Assembly (NCBI RefSeq): GCF_954871325.1
Contig: NC_088775.1
Span: 92,150,334-92,214,333 of the forward strand
Source of the DNA: Gordionus sp. m RMFG-2023
Taxonomy: Eukaryota > Nematomorpha > Gordioida > Chordodea > Parachordodidae
Length of the DNA: 64,000 nt
Reading direction: 5' to 3'
Within the stretch, counting starts at the first letter, position 1, and each line of letters starts with the position of its first letter. Made by a program: the position numbers and the translations under genes. Shown here piece by piece: positions 37,301 to 48,735 of the stretch. The notes beneath the pieces were generated by a model. That model was not told where the DNA came from. It searched no databases and worked only from the letters and a program-made list of their open reading frames with translations.

Positions 37301-40300
37301 ATATTTTAAAATCATTTTTAAATTATTCGCTATCGATGTAAATTTCAGCTTATAATTTCAAATCGAAATTTAAAAAAAAAATTGTCTCGCTTTAGAATTT
37401 CTAATCGGCAGAAAATCTCCATAATCTTTTATTATGGCATAGCCAAAAAATCTGCCAAAATGAATTGGTCAAAAATTAGGCATCGACTAATCCTCCATGA
37501 GCTTTATGTAAGTTAATCTTACGCTTGATTATTATTTATTTATATATTTACTACATATCGCTAACGGATGATTAGCCCAGCTCCTTTGCCTATGCCTAAT
37601 ATTTGACTCATTGGTTTTCGCAGAATTTCTGGCTGATCCTAATTAGGCTTAGCTGTTTTTTTTTCACCTAAGAACTCCTATAAGCCGTTTTGAAGGCATC
37701 TAACATTAGCAAATCATTATTCTTAACGAATGTCAATCTTTTTCGTTTAGTGGCACTTTTCCTGGTTCACATGGACAGCCGAGTTTTCTTCCATGTTCAT
37801 GGGCATCGTCACTGTTCGGAACTATGAGTTTCATGTTATCGATCGCTTTCACCCAGCTTGTAATCACGTGTCTCACACTGATTCTAGGTGGACCGGACTC
37901 CCCCATCTTTCTTGTCATAGGCGGATGAATGGGCGTGGGCCCATGTGGACCAGCCCATATTTTGTTGTACTATTCATAGAGGATAATGGCGAAAATTTTT
38001 ACTATAAGATGCCTTTCCTTACATCAAACTCTCATTGACTTTTACAACCTGCAGATGGTAACAATGATCCTAAATCTTATTCCAGATTACAGAGAACTTT
38101 TTTAACCTTCCCTTAGCTATATATTTAAAAAATAAACAAATACTCATAAGGCTAAATTTAGACCAAATAAAGCAAATTAGGTTCTTCGATATTCCAATTG
38201 ATTTTATAGACGGAGGTGAACCAAACCATCGTCAGAATGAATAGACCAATAAAAATTACCACAAAAAAATATGTAATTTACTGACAATCTTTGGTCTTTT
38301 AAATGTTCCAAAAGATGGGAAAAATTGCAGATTTAACTAAACTTTGAACTACTTTACATAACCCTTTATTTTATATTACATTAAATTATTAGAAGTGTTT
38401 CGCGAAAATAATTGTACCTATTTCTAGATACAATTTTCAAAAACATATCCAAATCATCGATATTTTCGGATAGATTTTGTATCGATATCAATATCTAGAT
38501 ACATTTGGAAGTATCTTTTTTACAACTTTCAACATGTTACTTTATTTTATTTTATTTATCAATCCTCTCCTATATTTGCCATTTTAAAAAAAAATGAATG
38601 CGAATATATCCGTAGGCAGTACACGCCTGTAAGTAGTCACGATCAGCGACAGACCTATAAAACCGACTTCGATAAGGACTACACCGAATACCTGGCTTTG
38701 CACAAACGGCTCAAGCACGCTTTCAGCAAGTTCGAAGCCATGCACAAAAAGCTTCACACCTACGATCACGATAGCAAAGATTACAAGGTTTTTTTTTTAC
38801 AAAATATCGAATTGATACATAAATCAGAAACTTGCTCGCCCGGGCCCTAACTGGCCCGGGTACACGAGCCGGGTCGGACCTAAATTTTTTTTAAAAAATC
38901 CGGGCTGGGCCGGATATTTAAACATCGGCTATTTGAAATCGCCAATATTAGCTATTATAAATCAAAAAGAAATATATTACATTTTAAAAAAATCCGGACC
39001 GGGCCCTGCAAATGGTACTTCTGCAGAGGTATCTGACATAAATAAAATATTGGGATGTCGGAAAATAAAATTCCTGATATTTTATCATGAGTTTTTCAAT
39101 TATCCTTAATCAGCTTAAATAATAATTCCACCAATATTTTGCTACATATATTTTTTTTTTTTGCATTACCACATTCATTTTATAACTCTCATTTTTTTAC
39201 GTATTATTTTTGTAAGAAAATCAATTTAATTTTTTTTGATTCTTTCCCCTGCCTCTATTAATTATGAAAATAAAAGCCCCACCCCACCCCATCCACTTAC
39301 CCGTTTAGAATCGAATCGAAGAAAAATTAGGCCCCGAGTCCACTTTCTAATAATTTCTTGCGGTCTTTATGTCGTTTTGTAACGTATTTTAATTTTATTT
39401 GTATCGCGAATAATAATTTATTTTTCTAGACCTTCAATTTAAAAATAACTAGCCCACAATTTCATAGGGCAAAAAAAAATCTAAAAAGCTTTTATTAATA
39501 ATCTCTTTAACCCCCCCCCCCCTCCCATACACCACACCACCTATCCACTATAATACTTCCAAATTGAAGGTTTTGTTCCCTTACAAACGTTTTTTAAATA
39601 ATTTTTAATATTTTAAAAAAAAAACATGTTTTTTAAAAAAAAAATTTAATTTAAAAAAAAACATAAATGTTTTTTTAATTTTCGTTTACCATTACTACTT
39701 ATAAATCGAGATCTTCTAAAATAAAAAACGTAACACATCATTGTTTATTAACGCTCGTGTAAGAAAGGGGAAAAAAACATAGAGAGAGCTAAGTTTTGGC
39801 GAGGAAATTCTCGCCCAATCATTTTAAAACTGTTGTCCCCTTCACTCAAATAATTTTTTATTTTAGAGAAAATGGCAGAAAGAAAGTACCGAGAATAGAT
39901 TTTTTGTAGTAACGATTAGAGTGTTGCCCCCCCCCCCCCCTGGACCGCAATTCACCACTCAAGGGTGAATGCTTTAATTCTTCTATCCCCCATTCCTTTA
40001 CATAGAAAAATGATTTAATCTTTTTATCGTTACTCTCGATTCATCCTTACCCCTCATCGGCTATTCCCAATTCTTTTCATGATTATCTCTTTTAGAATAA
40101 TATGAAAAATATACCTTTATCCTAAATTTTATAGTTTTATAGCATAAAAAAAATTAAGTGAAGCCTTCCATCCTTTAATATGTTGATCTTTTTATATCTC
40201 GAAAAATATAGGAATACAAGAAAAAATTTCTAACGGAATATCATCAACTCGTCAATGAACCCGAGAGCAGAGAGGGGTACATCGCGAAACGGGCTCGATT

Positions 40301-40538
40301 CGATTATTTGCACAGCAAGTTGGCCCACATTAAAGGACTCGTTACGCGGTTCGACGGCCAAAGCCCTAAAAATGATTCGAAGAGATGCAACGGCGGAAAT
40401 TGCGAAAACGCCAACAAAATTAGCAAAAATAATAGAAATCGCGAATTTTCGACGTCGCTCTTGGAGACCTTAAGCGAAAAAATGGCCAGCAAGACGGCCG
40501 GGAATAATAAAGGTAACACGCTTATAGAGGCCTCTTGA
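25364..40538 (+). CDS. ELL: RNA polymerase II elongation factor ELL, twelve exons, 731 residues
   Basis: ELL stimulates Pol II elongation as part of the super elongation and little elongation complexes. Inferred exons: 25364-25477, 25525-25575, 27990-28168, 31334-31450, 31774-31877, 33762-33974, 34779-35244, 35384-35454, 35579-35836, 36249-36372, 38616-38787, 40212-40538; phases agree, 2196 nt. The N-terminal ELL domain is seen as SFYLVKLTDFAQKLLEK, DLNFNIQDLVNTNGGEGSFE and LGKIKQKFIINANEA (residues 1-188). The winged-helix part is DIIIHALALKPCKRAEIIL and NEVTGILNSIAVFNSKENAY (about 415-500). The occludin-homology domain is YTPVSSHDQRQTYKTDFDKD through FDYLHSKLAHIKGLVTRFD (about 566-665). Residues 189-414 are a long polar linker absent at this place from vertebrate ELL. 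A tail of about 65 Asn/Lys/Ser-rich residues follows the occludin domain. Exon 4's acceptor (AAAAG) and the exon 3 and 7 donors are weak and rest on phase and similarity. Confidence 0.9.
28200..28440 (-). pseudogene. Possible Merlin (IS1016-like) transposase relic in ELL intron 3
   Basis: The minus strand reads SGWCGHINFADTS then NNWVDSHENFYDARCTTKK. This resembles the last catalytic segment of Merlin/IS1595-type DDE transposases (D-x-W-x-G-Y ... VNHSENFVDP-x-T). The aspartate expected before the Trp appears as Ser, and stops follow soon after, so the copy is dead. Upstream residues (IVIPSEAYQKPL) fit only loosely. The call rests on one motif block; no terminal repeats were found. Confidence 0.4.
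30645..31102 (+). repeat. 45-bp tandem array in ELL intron 3
   Basis: About ten copies of a 44-48-bp unit: ATCGTTTGGTATTGATTA, then CCGCCATTTTTTTACGAACG and CCATAAT. Units alternate between ACGAACGCCATAAT and AACTAGCCCCAAAAT endings, suggesting a two-unit higher order. Each keeps a GCCATTTTT core, in most cases CCGCCATTTTT. The minus-strand open frame here is a by-product. It ends about 230 bp before ELL exon 4. Confidence 0.9.
32512..32951. mobile_element. Foldback MITE, family E, split by a hAT MITE
   Basis: The right arm (to about 32951, ACACATTGACACTAACAT) and the loop match family E. The left arm words (TTTTTACCGGAAATGTATTT) follow the small hAT MITE at 32532-32630. The bases before that insertion (ATGATGTGTTTTTTTC) look like the start of the left arm, so the hAT MITE landed in it. 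The left boundary is approximate. It lies in ELL intron 5. Confidence 0.55.
32532..32630. mobile_element. Very short hAT MITE, family C
   Basis: A 99-bp element with ends TAGTGTTGTTAAAGTAAC and GTAACTTAAACAACACTA. Flanks TTTTTTTC and TTTTTTCC agree at seven of eight positions. It inserted into the left arm of a family E MITE. It resembles 41734-41957, where the same GTAAC subterminal words occur in a longer form. Confidence 0.8.
36540..37106. mobile_element. GC-patched hAT-like element with nested MITE, ELL intron 10
   Basis: The left end TAAAGGTCTGCTATGGGCAG and the inverse of the right end (TAGAGGTATGCGATAAGAAG) agree at most positions and both continue into TTAGCC. Flanking 8-mers TTCTATAT and CTGTATAC agree at five positions. 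The body has GCCCGCTCAC and GGCCCATGCCCGACC blocks like the GC-rich hAT family. It contains a complete family B MITE (36777-36951), so it is the older of the two. Confidence 0.6.
36777..36951. mobile_element. hAT MITE, family B
   Basis: A 175-bp element with ends TTGTGTTGTTA and GATGTAACAACACTA. Flanks GAAAATAT and TAAAATAT differ only at the first base, a convincing 8-bp duplication. Internal words AACTTTAGCC and AGTCAAAGTTAGG recur in copies at 43640, 52772 and 54157. It is nested in the element at 36540-37106. Confidence 0.8.
37733..37990 (-). CDS. Unrecognised open frame in ELL intron 10
   Basis: I do not recognise this protein. The minus strand reads KIWAGPHGPTPIHPPMTRKM, then GESGPPRISVRHVITSWVKA and, near the end, DDAHEHGRKLGCPCEPGKVP before a stop. 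Codon use and GC are higher than the surrounding intron. An AG that could be an acceptor lies just upstream (TATGAATAG). The plus strand is also open here (37793-38038), so strand is not certain. It could be an exon of a nested gene, a processed fragment or a relic; no partner exon was found. Confidence 0.3.
38825..39035. mobile_element. GC-rich hAT MITE, exact 8-bp TSD, in ELL intron 11
   Basis: A 211-bp element starting CAGAAACTTGCTCGCCCGGG and ending GCAGAGGTATCTG. The 8-mer ACATAAAT is identical on both sides (38817-38824 and 39036-39043). Internal CCCGGGCC and GGCCGGATATTT blocks give it far higher GC than the intron. It starts 37 bp after the exon 11 donor. Confidence 0.88.
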
Positions 40539-41733
40539 TACATTCGATTATAACATTCGCTACGCTTATTCAAAGTTATCCAATTGCGTTATTTAAAAGG
40601 GGGAATCTATCCATATGGTATAGGGATTAACTTGGGCACATATATTTTTAAAGATACTTTTACCAATATATATATGCTAATTCACTCAGAATTTGATGAT
40701 TGATAATTAATGGTGTTCGATAATTTTATTATACCTTTTTTATTTGTTTAAAATTTTAAAAGCATTTTTTTTTCGTTAAAAAAATAATATCAAAATAATT
40801 GCTCACCCCTTCATAAAAACGAGTATTTTTTTATATATAAGTAGTTTAAACTAAATTTATGCCATTCTTACCCTAATTTACTATATGATTCTTACCCAAA
40901 TTAATTGCAATCCTTATCTAATTTGTATCATTCGCCACCTAATTGATATAGCTCTTTTACATAATTCCCGGGTTTAGTTGCACTAAATCGAGATTTCTTG
41001 CTAAAATGTTAGGTAATTTTTTATGAAAAATCCTACATATTTTTCGCAAATTCTTATTGCACTCACACATTCAAAAAAAATATTCTATTGACTTCACCTC
41101 CCCCATCCCCCACGCCATACCAAGAAAAAAAATGTTCCTAAAATTTTATCCCAAATATTTTCAATTTAAAATTAGTTACAATTTTTTTTGTTATAGCACA
41201 AATCGTAAAGTCTAACTATGACTAGCATTATTATCAAAATAGCTTTTTTTTCCAATATATTATTCTTATAGTATCCATATCCTATCTCTAAAAAAATAAT
41301 GATTAAATAATATATTTTTATAAAGGTTTTAAATTTAAAAAAAAATGCAATTAATAATATTAAGGTTTTTATATTCATTATTGACTTCCTCAAAAAAAAA
41401 CTAATTTATTTAAAATATTACTATATAAATTGTAATATCCTTTTTATATATATATAATTTCTTTCTTTATTATTTTGCTCGTTATAAAACGATTTTATTT
41501 ATATTTTGATTTAAAATATTATACTACCACGAAATATACGACACTCATTATGAGATTGATTTCCTAAGATAATTATGTAACGCTTTGCAAAATCGGGATT
41601 ATTATACTCGAGGCTCAGTTTAGTCTCTAAGACAGTTGTCGATAGATTTCGACCTATGAAATCTGGCAGCACCCAATTGAAACGATATTTAACACAAATC
41701 ATATGGCCGGTTTGAGTGAGGTAAATAGGTATA

Positions 41734-41957
41734 TGGTGTTGTTAATGTAACGAGTTACATCTTTAAAAGTTTTGTAAGCTTATTACAGTTTAGTCGAATT
41801 AAATATTTAGAGATCACCTAATAATTTATTACTTTGTTTCACACAAATCAGTACTTTATATATCTAAATTAATTGTATTCAAAGTTTTATTAATGTAATT
41901 AATACAGTTACTTTTTAAATTTTTTTTGTAACTGTAAGTAACTTTCTAACAATACTT
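41734..41957. mobile_element. hAT MITE, family C, longer form
   Basis: The left end is TGGTGTTGTTAATGTAACGA; the right end AAGTAACTTTCTAACAATACT is a worn inverse. GTAAC words occur near both ends. No clear target duplication remains. Confidence 0.55.
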
Positions 41958-42451
41958 AAAGTCTTTTTAGAATTTATAATAAATATCCTATCTACTCTTA
42001 TATTAATAGGCTCAGAAAATTATGAGATCGATTTCCTTTGAAATGAGTTTTATTTGAAACCAAGCTTCTTTAATGTAAGATTAAAGGATCGCCGGATATG
42101 GGTCCGAGTTTAGAATTGGTTTAGAAAATTTCTAGGAATATATTTTATGCTCTTCTGTCATATACTCTTCATTGAAGTCCGCGCATCAGGTACTCAGGTT
42201 TTAAGAATGTATTAATTATAGAGATATCTAAGTCGAGTCAATAATTATTGCCTAATTTTTATTATATATAAATTCATCTATAGGTTTTACGTAACTAAAC
42301 GAGAACTGAGTTATAAGCTGAATAAAAAAAAACTATAACCTTCAACCGCAATAAAAACAATATGGTGGATAAAAATTATCGTGTAAACATCTATTTACTT
42401 TGAGCCATCTAGTGATGAGAAACGAATTAGGAGGATATTAAAAATGAATAT

Positions 42452-42600
42452 TGTAGCCGATTTTTAAAAATGGCTAACTCAATATTTTATTAGGAAAATT
42501 ATTATTGCAAGTCTTAAGATTTTACACATAGGATGTATTTCAAGACTGATGGCTATCGAAGAAAAATGTAAGCATTTTTTTAAATCACTCCACAGTTTAA
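42452..42600. mobile_element. Partial hAT MITE, family A
   Basis: TAGCCGATTTTTAAAAATGG and CTAACTCAATATTTTATTAG match the subterminal part of family A, but the outer TAGTGTTGTTAA end is missing on the left and no right arm is clear. A truncated copy. Confidence 0.5.
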
Positions 42601-43639
42601 ATTAAAATATGCTATTATTTGTGTTGAGTTTGAGGCCACGACCGCAAGCGGTTATACCGGGGGATAAGGTGAGGGATCGGCAGAATTCGTGGGACCGGTT
42701 TTTAACTTTGTCATCATCCAGAGTAATTTTAGTAATTTAACTTTATTGTTAAAATGTTACAATTTACAAAATAATTAAAAACTATGCACAATAAATTTTC
42801 ATTAAAAAAAAATCAATTTACAAAAAAAAAACACGAAAATAATTAATGATCCAAAAAGGTGTTTTGTTTTCCACCTTTATAATTTTTAAAACAAAAAGGA
42901 AAAAAAAAGTTGTTATTTAATCGCGATATAATCATTCATGAAACTGGTAAGAACCAGTTTCAAATGCAATATAAAAATAAGGTATAATATATCAATTTCA
43001 TAACAAAATAAAGGAAGATGGGAAAACAAAAGAAACAAGTAGAAAAAAAAGAAATAAGTTGTACGGGACAAAGGGGGGGAGGTAGAATATAACAATTTTT
43101 GAATTCTATCTTTTTAAAGTATAAATTTTTAATTAGTCAATTTATTTTTTTTAAAAAAATAAACTTGTTATTTTGTAGTTACAAATTTTCAAAATCTTAA
43201 CGTGTTTATATTAAGAATGTATCGAAATATGAATTTTTTCAAGAATAGTTATTTGATAAAAATAATTAACTTTGAATACTTTTTTGACCTTACTTTGCAA
43301 GCCATATGCCCCCCAAAAAAAATTACACCAATATAATTTAAAAATTATTACAATTTCACGTTTATAAAATTTTATTATAAAATTCGGAAAAGAAAATTTT
43401 TTAAAATTAAGAAATTTTTTTCCCATTTCTATTGGCCCTCGTTTTAACTTTTGAGTTTATAAAAATAAATTATTAGCCCCCTTTAATATTTATGTATATA
43501 AATTATGTTTTATTTTATTCATCCATTAAGCTTATTTCAAGTAAAATAAGTTTTGCTATGGTTCCTAATGTAGGAGTTGTTTATAATTAACGAAATAGGC
43601 CTTTTTAATAAGAAAGGTATAAATTTGTATAATTCTTGA

Positions 43640-43825
43640 TAGAGTTGTTAAATTACACTTTGACCATCTCTATTGTGGCTTTAATCTAGCTTTTAACGTG
43701 ATAAATAGAAATAGGTCTCAAAGCTGAAACTCAACTTGTAGATTGATTCGAATATTTTTTGAATATAAATAAACATGGCTAAGCTCTTTTATAGTTGATA
43801 AAAGTTATGGAGTTTAACAACACTA
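43640..43825. mobile_element. hAT MITE, family B
   Basis: A 186-bp element with ends TAGAGTTGTTAAATTACACT and GTTTAACAACACTA; flanks ATTCTTGA and ATAATTGA agree at six of eight. It contains TTTGACCATC, AACTTGTAGATTGATTCGAA and ACATGGCTAAGC, shared with 52772 and 54157. Confidence 0.8.
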
Positions 43826-44499
43826 ATAATTGAGTTCTGTATATATATGTAGTAATGATGTGAACTTGAGAGGCAAGTAATTTCCAAGAAAGATGATGGG
43901 AAATATGGTTGCAGCCTAAGGGGCGCCACTTTTAAAAAAAATTCTTAGAGCACTCTAAATATTCTCAAATTACCTTTTGAAATATGTGAAGGCAGACCAA
44001 ATGCAGCGTTATCGCGCGAATACATTTAAGATAGTTTGGGGTCTGAATCAGGATATATTAAATATTAATTAGCAAAATTGATAATATAAATATGATTAAT
44101 CTTGAAGAATATAGCTAACTCACTTTGAGAGCCATTTTTCCACCAAAAAGGTAATCCATCTATAAAATTTCAAATATTTTAAAGCTTAAAAAAAATGCTT
44201 GGTACTTCTCGTTAAGTTATCTAGAGTACGGAAAAACTTTAATATGCATAATTTTTAAAACTATTTACTCTTTTGCCACGGTTTGCAATTAGCTAGTTGT
44301 CTTTTGATAGCCTTATTTTATGCGTCATTGTTAGAACAATAATTTTTCAAATAATATTGAGCCATTAAAATATGGTTTAAAGGTTTTAAACAATGATGGT
44401 TGATTCTCTTAGCTGATAAATATTATTAGTCAAATATCAAGGGAATGAAACACGATTCTCAACCATACCTCTCCCCCTCTTCAATTTTTAAAAAAAAAT

Positions 44500-44865
44500 T
44501 TGTATGTTGGTTAAAGTGTTACAATTTTAAATCTTTAAATCTGATTTTACCGAAAAAGTATTCCTCTTCATGTTTACCTAACCTAAGAATTTTAAAACGA
44601 CGATGTTCAAAAACTATTGAATTAAATATAATTTATATTTTCCAATAGATAATTTTTTATTATTAATATTATAAATGACGAGGGTTAAGGGTAAAATTAT
44701 CCAACGATTCATATGATGTGTATTCTAAACGTGCTAAATATACATTTCCGGTAATATCAGATTTTAAATTTAAAATAAAAAAAAAACGCGATCCAAAAAA
44801 AATGATTTTAAAGTTGAGAAAATAACGCGATGCCATAAAATAACGCATTGCCAACATATATCTAA
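44500..44865. mobile_element. Foldback MITE, family E
   Basis: The left arm begins TTGTATGTTGGTTAAAGTGT and the right arm ends CGCATTGCCAACATATATC. It contains CTGATTTTACCGAAAAAGTA on the left, GGTAATATCAGATTTTAAAT on the right, and the AT-rich family loop. No gene inside. Confidence 0.6.
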
Positions 44866-46548
44866 AAAAAATTAAACGATAATATAGGTAGGAAAGGAAA
44901 AATCCTTACCCTAACCCCAACTCTATCCAAACTCTATCTCTTATCCTATCCGTAAAAAAATATTTTTTCTTTATAATTTTTTTTGGCTCCTTGAGAAGGA
45001 GGTCCTTCAATGAAGCTGATATAGTTAGATTCGTGTACGGCAATTAAGAGTCTTTGTCTGAAATAAGAAGTCCTTGGGGAGGGGCCATCTGTATTATAAC
45101 AGATGTAAGAACCATGTATACTTTAATGAATGCATGGGCTACTGAATATTGCTAAATGTATAGGTGATTATAGGTATTGAGTAATTCATCTTAGAAAATT
45201 TATTCTTGAGAGGGAGAATTAAAAAAAAACTTCATCTTCTTTAGTAACCAGAACAACTTTTTCTAAATTATATTTTAAAACAGAATCCTTTTTAATCCTA
45301 AGACAGTGTCTAAGTGACAGAAAATTTGTTAGAAGGTAATCATCGCTACCCTAAAATATATTCGAATGACTCCTATAATCTTTCATCCATTATGTTATAG
45401 CAACCCTGTGCTAATGCTATGAGCCATTATTTTCCAGCAATAATCCTAGCAAAATTCTTTTTAAGTATCACAATGTAGGCTAGTATAATAACAAATTTAC
45501 ATCAGTAGGGGATAAATTAACTAGAGTTGTTGTTAAGGGAATCCTGAAAATTTCCCAAGAGTGTGTATAAATTCATACTGCATTAAAATAATGTTTTATT
45601 ATACGAATAATTAACAAATGAGATCTAAACATAAATATTCACATTAATAAATTAACTAGTATTGATTTTCATCTTTTAATCTATATAAAATAGTCTTCAT
45701 TCTTTACATAACCCTACCTTCTAGTCTAATCCCTTTAGATACCTGCATCCTACCACCCACCCTTTTTAAAAATGGAAGGCAAATGGCTCCTATACCCCCC
45801 TTCTCCCATGTAAACGCTTATCTCTGACTTAAAATACTAAAATTATCTTTAAAAAATAATTTTTTTAAAAGAGAAATAAAATAATATCATTTTCCCTAAC
45901 AAGAATCATTTTCATAATGTTAAGATCCTTTTATTCTAGATAAGCAAAAATATAAGCCACATATTTTGGATATATTTTATATATGATAGTTACAAAATTT
46001 AACCTGCATTTTAAAACGTATTTTTTATTTAAAAAATTTTTTGCCATGGATTTAGAAATATATAATTTTAATTTTTATAAAATTAATCTATAAATCAATG
46101 GTCATTTTCTTGGTTTCAACTATATTTTCATATTAAATATTGTATTTTTGCATTATTATAAAATCTAAAATTTAGAAATTATGATATAATATAAAGATAA
46201 ATGTTACATTCTCTCTTGAATAATTTTAATTATTTTAAAATGATTTTATATATTAAAATATTATCATTTTTTTTAATCATAAATATTCATATCTTTTAAA
46301 TTTTTACAAGTTATTTTTTATTAATTTTTCCTTTTTATGTAAGATTTATAAGATGATCATAACAAATTCCTTTTTTTAAGGTATTTCGACTCTAACGATC
46401 TTTAAAGATTTCAACGTAAAGTTGCGATCGGTTCTATTTGCCCAACCCAAAACACGGGTGGTTTTTTTAACCCCTCCACCCGAAGAATCGAAATATATAA
46501 ACCACTCTGTCTAAAACTCAAAATTTTGACATAGAACCAAATCATATT

Positions 46549-46903
46549 ATATGTCGTATGGAGATTCGGAATCTCTTGATTTTGAAACCTTTAACGCGGG
46601 CGATTTTAAAAAATTTTAAAATCCTTTTTAACCGGAAATGGATTCTGGCATGTGCAGAGTATTTTACCCTAGAACATTTTAGCCAATTTCGGCCATAGAC
46701 GTTTTAATTATTTTTTTTTTTAAAATTTATATGAAAAAATCCATAATATAAAATTTAATATAAATTTGAAGTAGTTCTAAAAGTTCGTGGAAAAATTGGC
46801 TGAAATTTCTAGGGTAAATACTCTTCACATGCCAGAATCCATTTTAAATCGCCCTCGAAAAAGGATCTAAAATCAAGAGATTCTGAATCCCCATACGACA
46901 TAT
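46549..46903. mobile_element. Foldback element, 355 bp, near-perfect outer arms
   Basis: The left arm starts ATATGTCGTATGGAGATTCG and the right arm ends CCCCATACGACATAT. AATCTCTTGATTTT and its inverse AAAATCAAGAGATT also pair. Inner words ACCGGAAATGGATTCTGGCA and TGCCAGAATCCATT pair again, so most of the element can fold into one long hairpin. The ACCGGAAATG core relates it distantly to family E. Confidence 0.8.
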
Positions 46904-47970
46904 ATATTATTTTTTTATATGAATATATCCCAAAATAAAAATATAGGATTATATAAGGCTTAAATATATAAAAATAAAAATTTTGTAATAAAATTTAAAA
47001 AAAAAAATTATATATATTTGTAATATAATATAAATGTGCAGATGGTTCAACATGCCCCGATTAGTAGAAGGAACATTTAATTCTTTTAATAATATAAAAT
47101 TATATTAAAAGAAATTATTGGTTATTTTATTTAATTTGATTTGATTTTATTTTATTTTTAATAAAATATAATAATCAATGGCCGTTATGAGTCAAGGTCA
47201 CGGCGGGCCTTTGTTCCGGATCGGAAGACGGTCTCAGAAAAGGACCGGTCTAGACCGTTGTTTTCTAAATAAAGAGGTTAGGGTTCAGAAGCTGTTTATT
47301 TTAAAATATAACTGATTTCTCGTAAAAAAAAAACAATATCGGAACCAAATATAATGAATAAATATAAATAAATACAAATATATTTAAATTTAAATTAAAA
47401 TTTAAATGCCAAGTCTTACGTTTGCAGAACTGCATTAGAAGAAAATAGAGATTAGGATCTTAATATATTTCTTATTTTATTATTATATATTACCAATTTT
47501 GGTTCATTAGGTTTCATTATGCTTTATCAATTTTTTTGATATTTTATCGAAATGGTGTATTGAACAAAGTGTTATAATTAGGCTAATGTGTTTTAACATT
47601 TTTAAGGTTTAGGATGAAAAGATTGTTGTTCTCGTTTTTTTCTTTTGGTTTAACCAAAATTAGCCGATTAATTTTTTTTTTTTTTAAATGAGTAATTTCG
47701 AATCCGTAACACCTGCCATTGTTTTTATATGAATCATTACCAGAAATAACGTAACGATATAAGCTGAGACTACTATGAATGCGTAACACGTAAGGCACTC
47801 CTTTTCCTTCTTTTATTAGTTATTTTTTTTGTAAAAAAGATATGATTATATAAGCAACAAAAATAGGAACGGTCAAAAAAATTATTAATACTATGGTAGC
47901 GAACTTATTATGTATCGATTAATAAAAAATAATAGAAAACATATCCTCATTCATTCCACTGCTTTTAATG
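46904..47970. other. AT-rich stretch, no gene seen
   Basis: No supported gene. A GC-richer patch at about 47178-47260 (GGTCACGGCGGGCC, GGTCTCAG, GGACCGGTCTAGACCG) may be a worn GC-rich hAT terminus. The rest is AT-rich. Confidence 0.45.
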
Positions 47971-48201
47971 TGGCCTTGTTAAACAGCCATTTTTGAGCCC
48001 ATATTTATAAATGGGGTTAACTCACAATTTCATCCAGAAAAATGCTAAGCAAGCCCGAAGATTTTTCTCATAGAAGGAACCAAGGTTTAGCCATATATTT
48101 AGCGAAATCTCGAAGGTTTATGCAATATTTTTTTCTGGCCAAAATATTTAATTAGCCGTTTTAAAAACTCCGAATTCAAAATTAGCCGTTTAACAACACT
48201 A
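47971..48201. mobile_element. hAT MITE, family A
   Basis: A 231-bp copy with ends TGGCCTTGTTAAACAGCC and TAGCCGTTTAACAACACTA. The interior carries the family words GTTAACTCA and AAAATATTTAATTAGCCG. Flanking 8-mers do not match, so the duplication is lost or an end is altered. Confidence 0.65.
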
Positions 48202-48386
48202 CCCTTTGTGTAAAGAATCCGGTGAATAGTAAACATGACACTGGTTTGGTTAAAGTTCAATTCTGGGTTAAAAAAAAATATTCAGGGTTTCTGGCACCTG
48301 TCAAAATAGCAATATTAAATGAAAAAAAAATTATCCAGGGAAAATTAGCTATACCAATGTTTATCAATCAAAATTGACGTGTAACA

Positions 48387-48735
48387 GATGTTAGCGTTGA
48401 ATGTTTTTTTCGGGGATGGGGGATGTGTTCATTTTTAACGAACCTTTAAAATCATTTTTCGAAGCGAGTTTTGTTTTATTTAAAATTTTTTAAATTTAAA
48501 AAAAAATCAAATTTTTACCGGAAATAGAATTCTAGCATGTTTGGAATACATATCCAAAAGGTTCTTTTTGAGCCGATTTTTAAAAAGGGCTAACTCAATA
48601 CTTCATCCGGAATTACAATTACTCATGCCTCAAGATTTTGTTTTTTAGAACGGAACTAAGGTTTGGGCAATCTATTTAAGCGAAATCACGTGGCTTAGGC
48701 ATTATTTTTTTCTGGCTAAAATATTGAGTTCAGGA
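48387..48735. mobile_element. Half of a family E MITE joined to a headless family A copy
   Basis: From 48387 to about 48555 the left arm of a family E element is present (GATGTTAGCGTTGAATG, TTTTTACCGGAAATAGAATT, CATGTTTGGAATAC). At about 48556 it changes to family A sequence (TTTTTGAGCCGATTTTTAAA, CTAACTCAATACTTCATC) running to TTGAGTTCAGG at about 48735. Neither has its outer end at the junction, so this is a recombinant or doubly truncated join. Confidence 0.5.

Larger units (their letters stand above)
40539..46548. other. Gene-poor stretch downstream of ELL
   Basis: Six kilobases with no supported gene. It contains MITEs at 41734-41957, 42452-42600, 43640-43825 and 44500-44865. A C/G-richer island near 42640-42710 (GACCGCAAGCGGTTATACCG) has no recognisable content. 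The rest is AT-rich with unconvincing frames. Confidence 0.5.
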
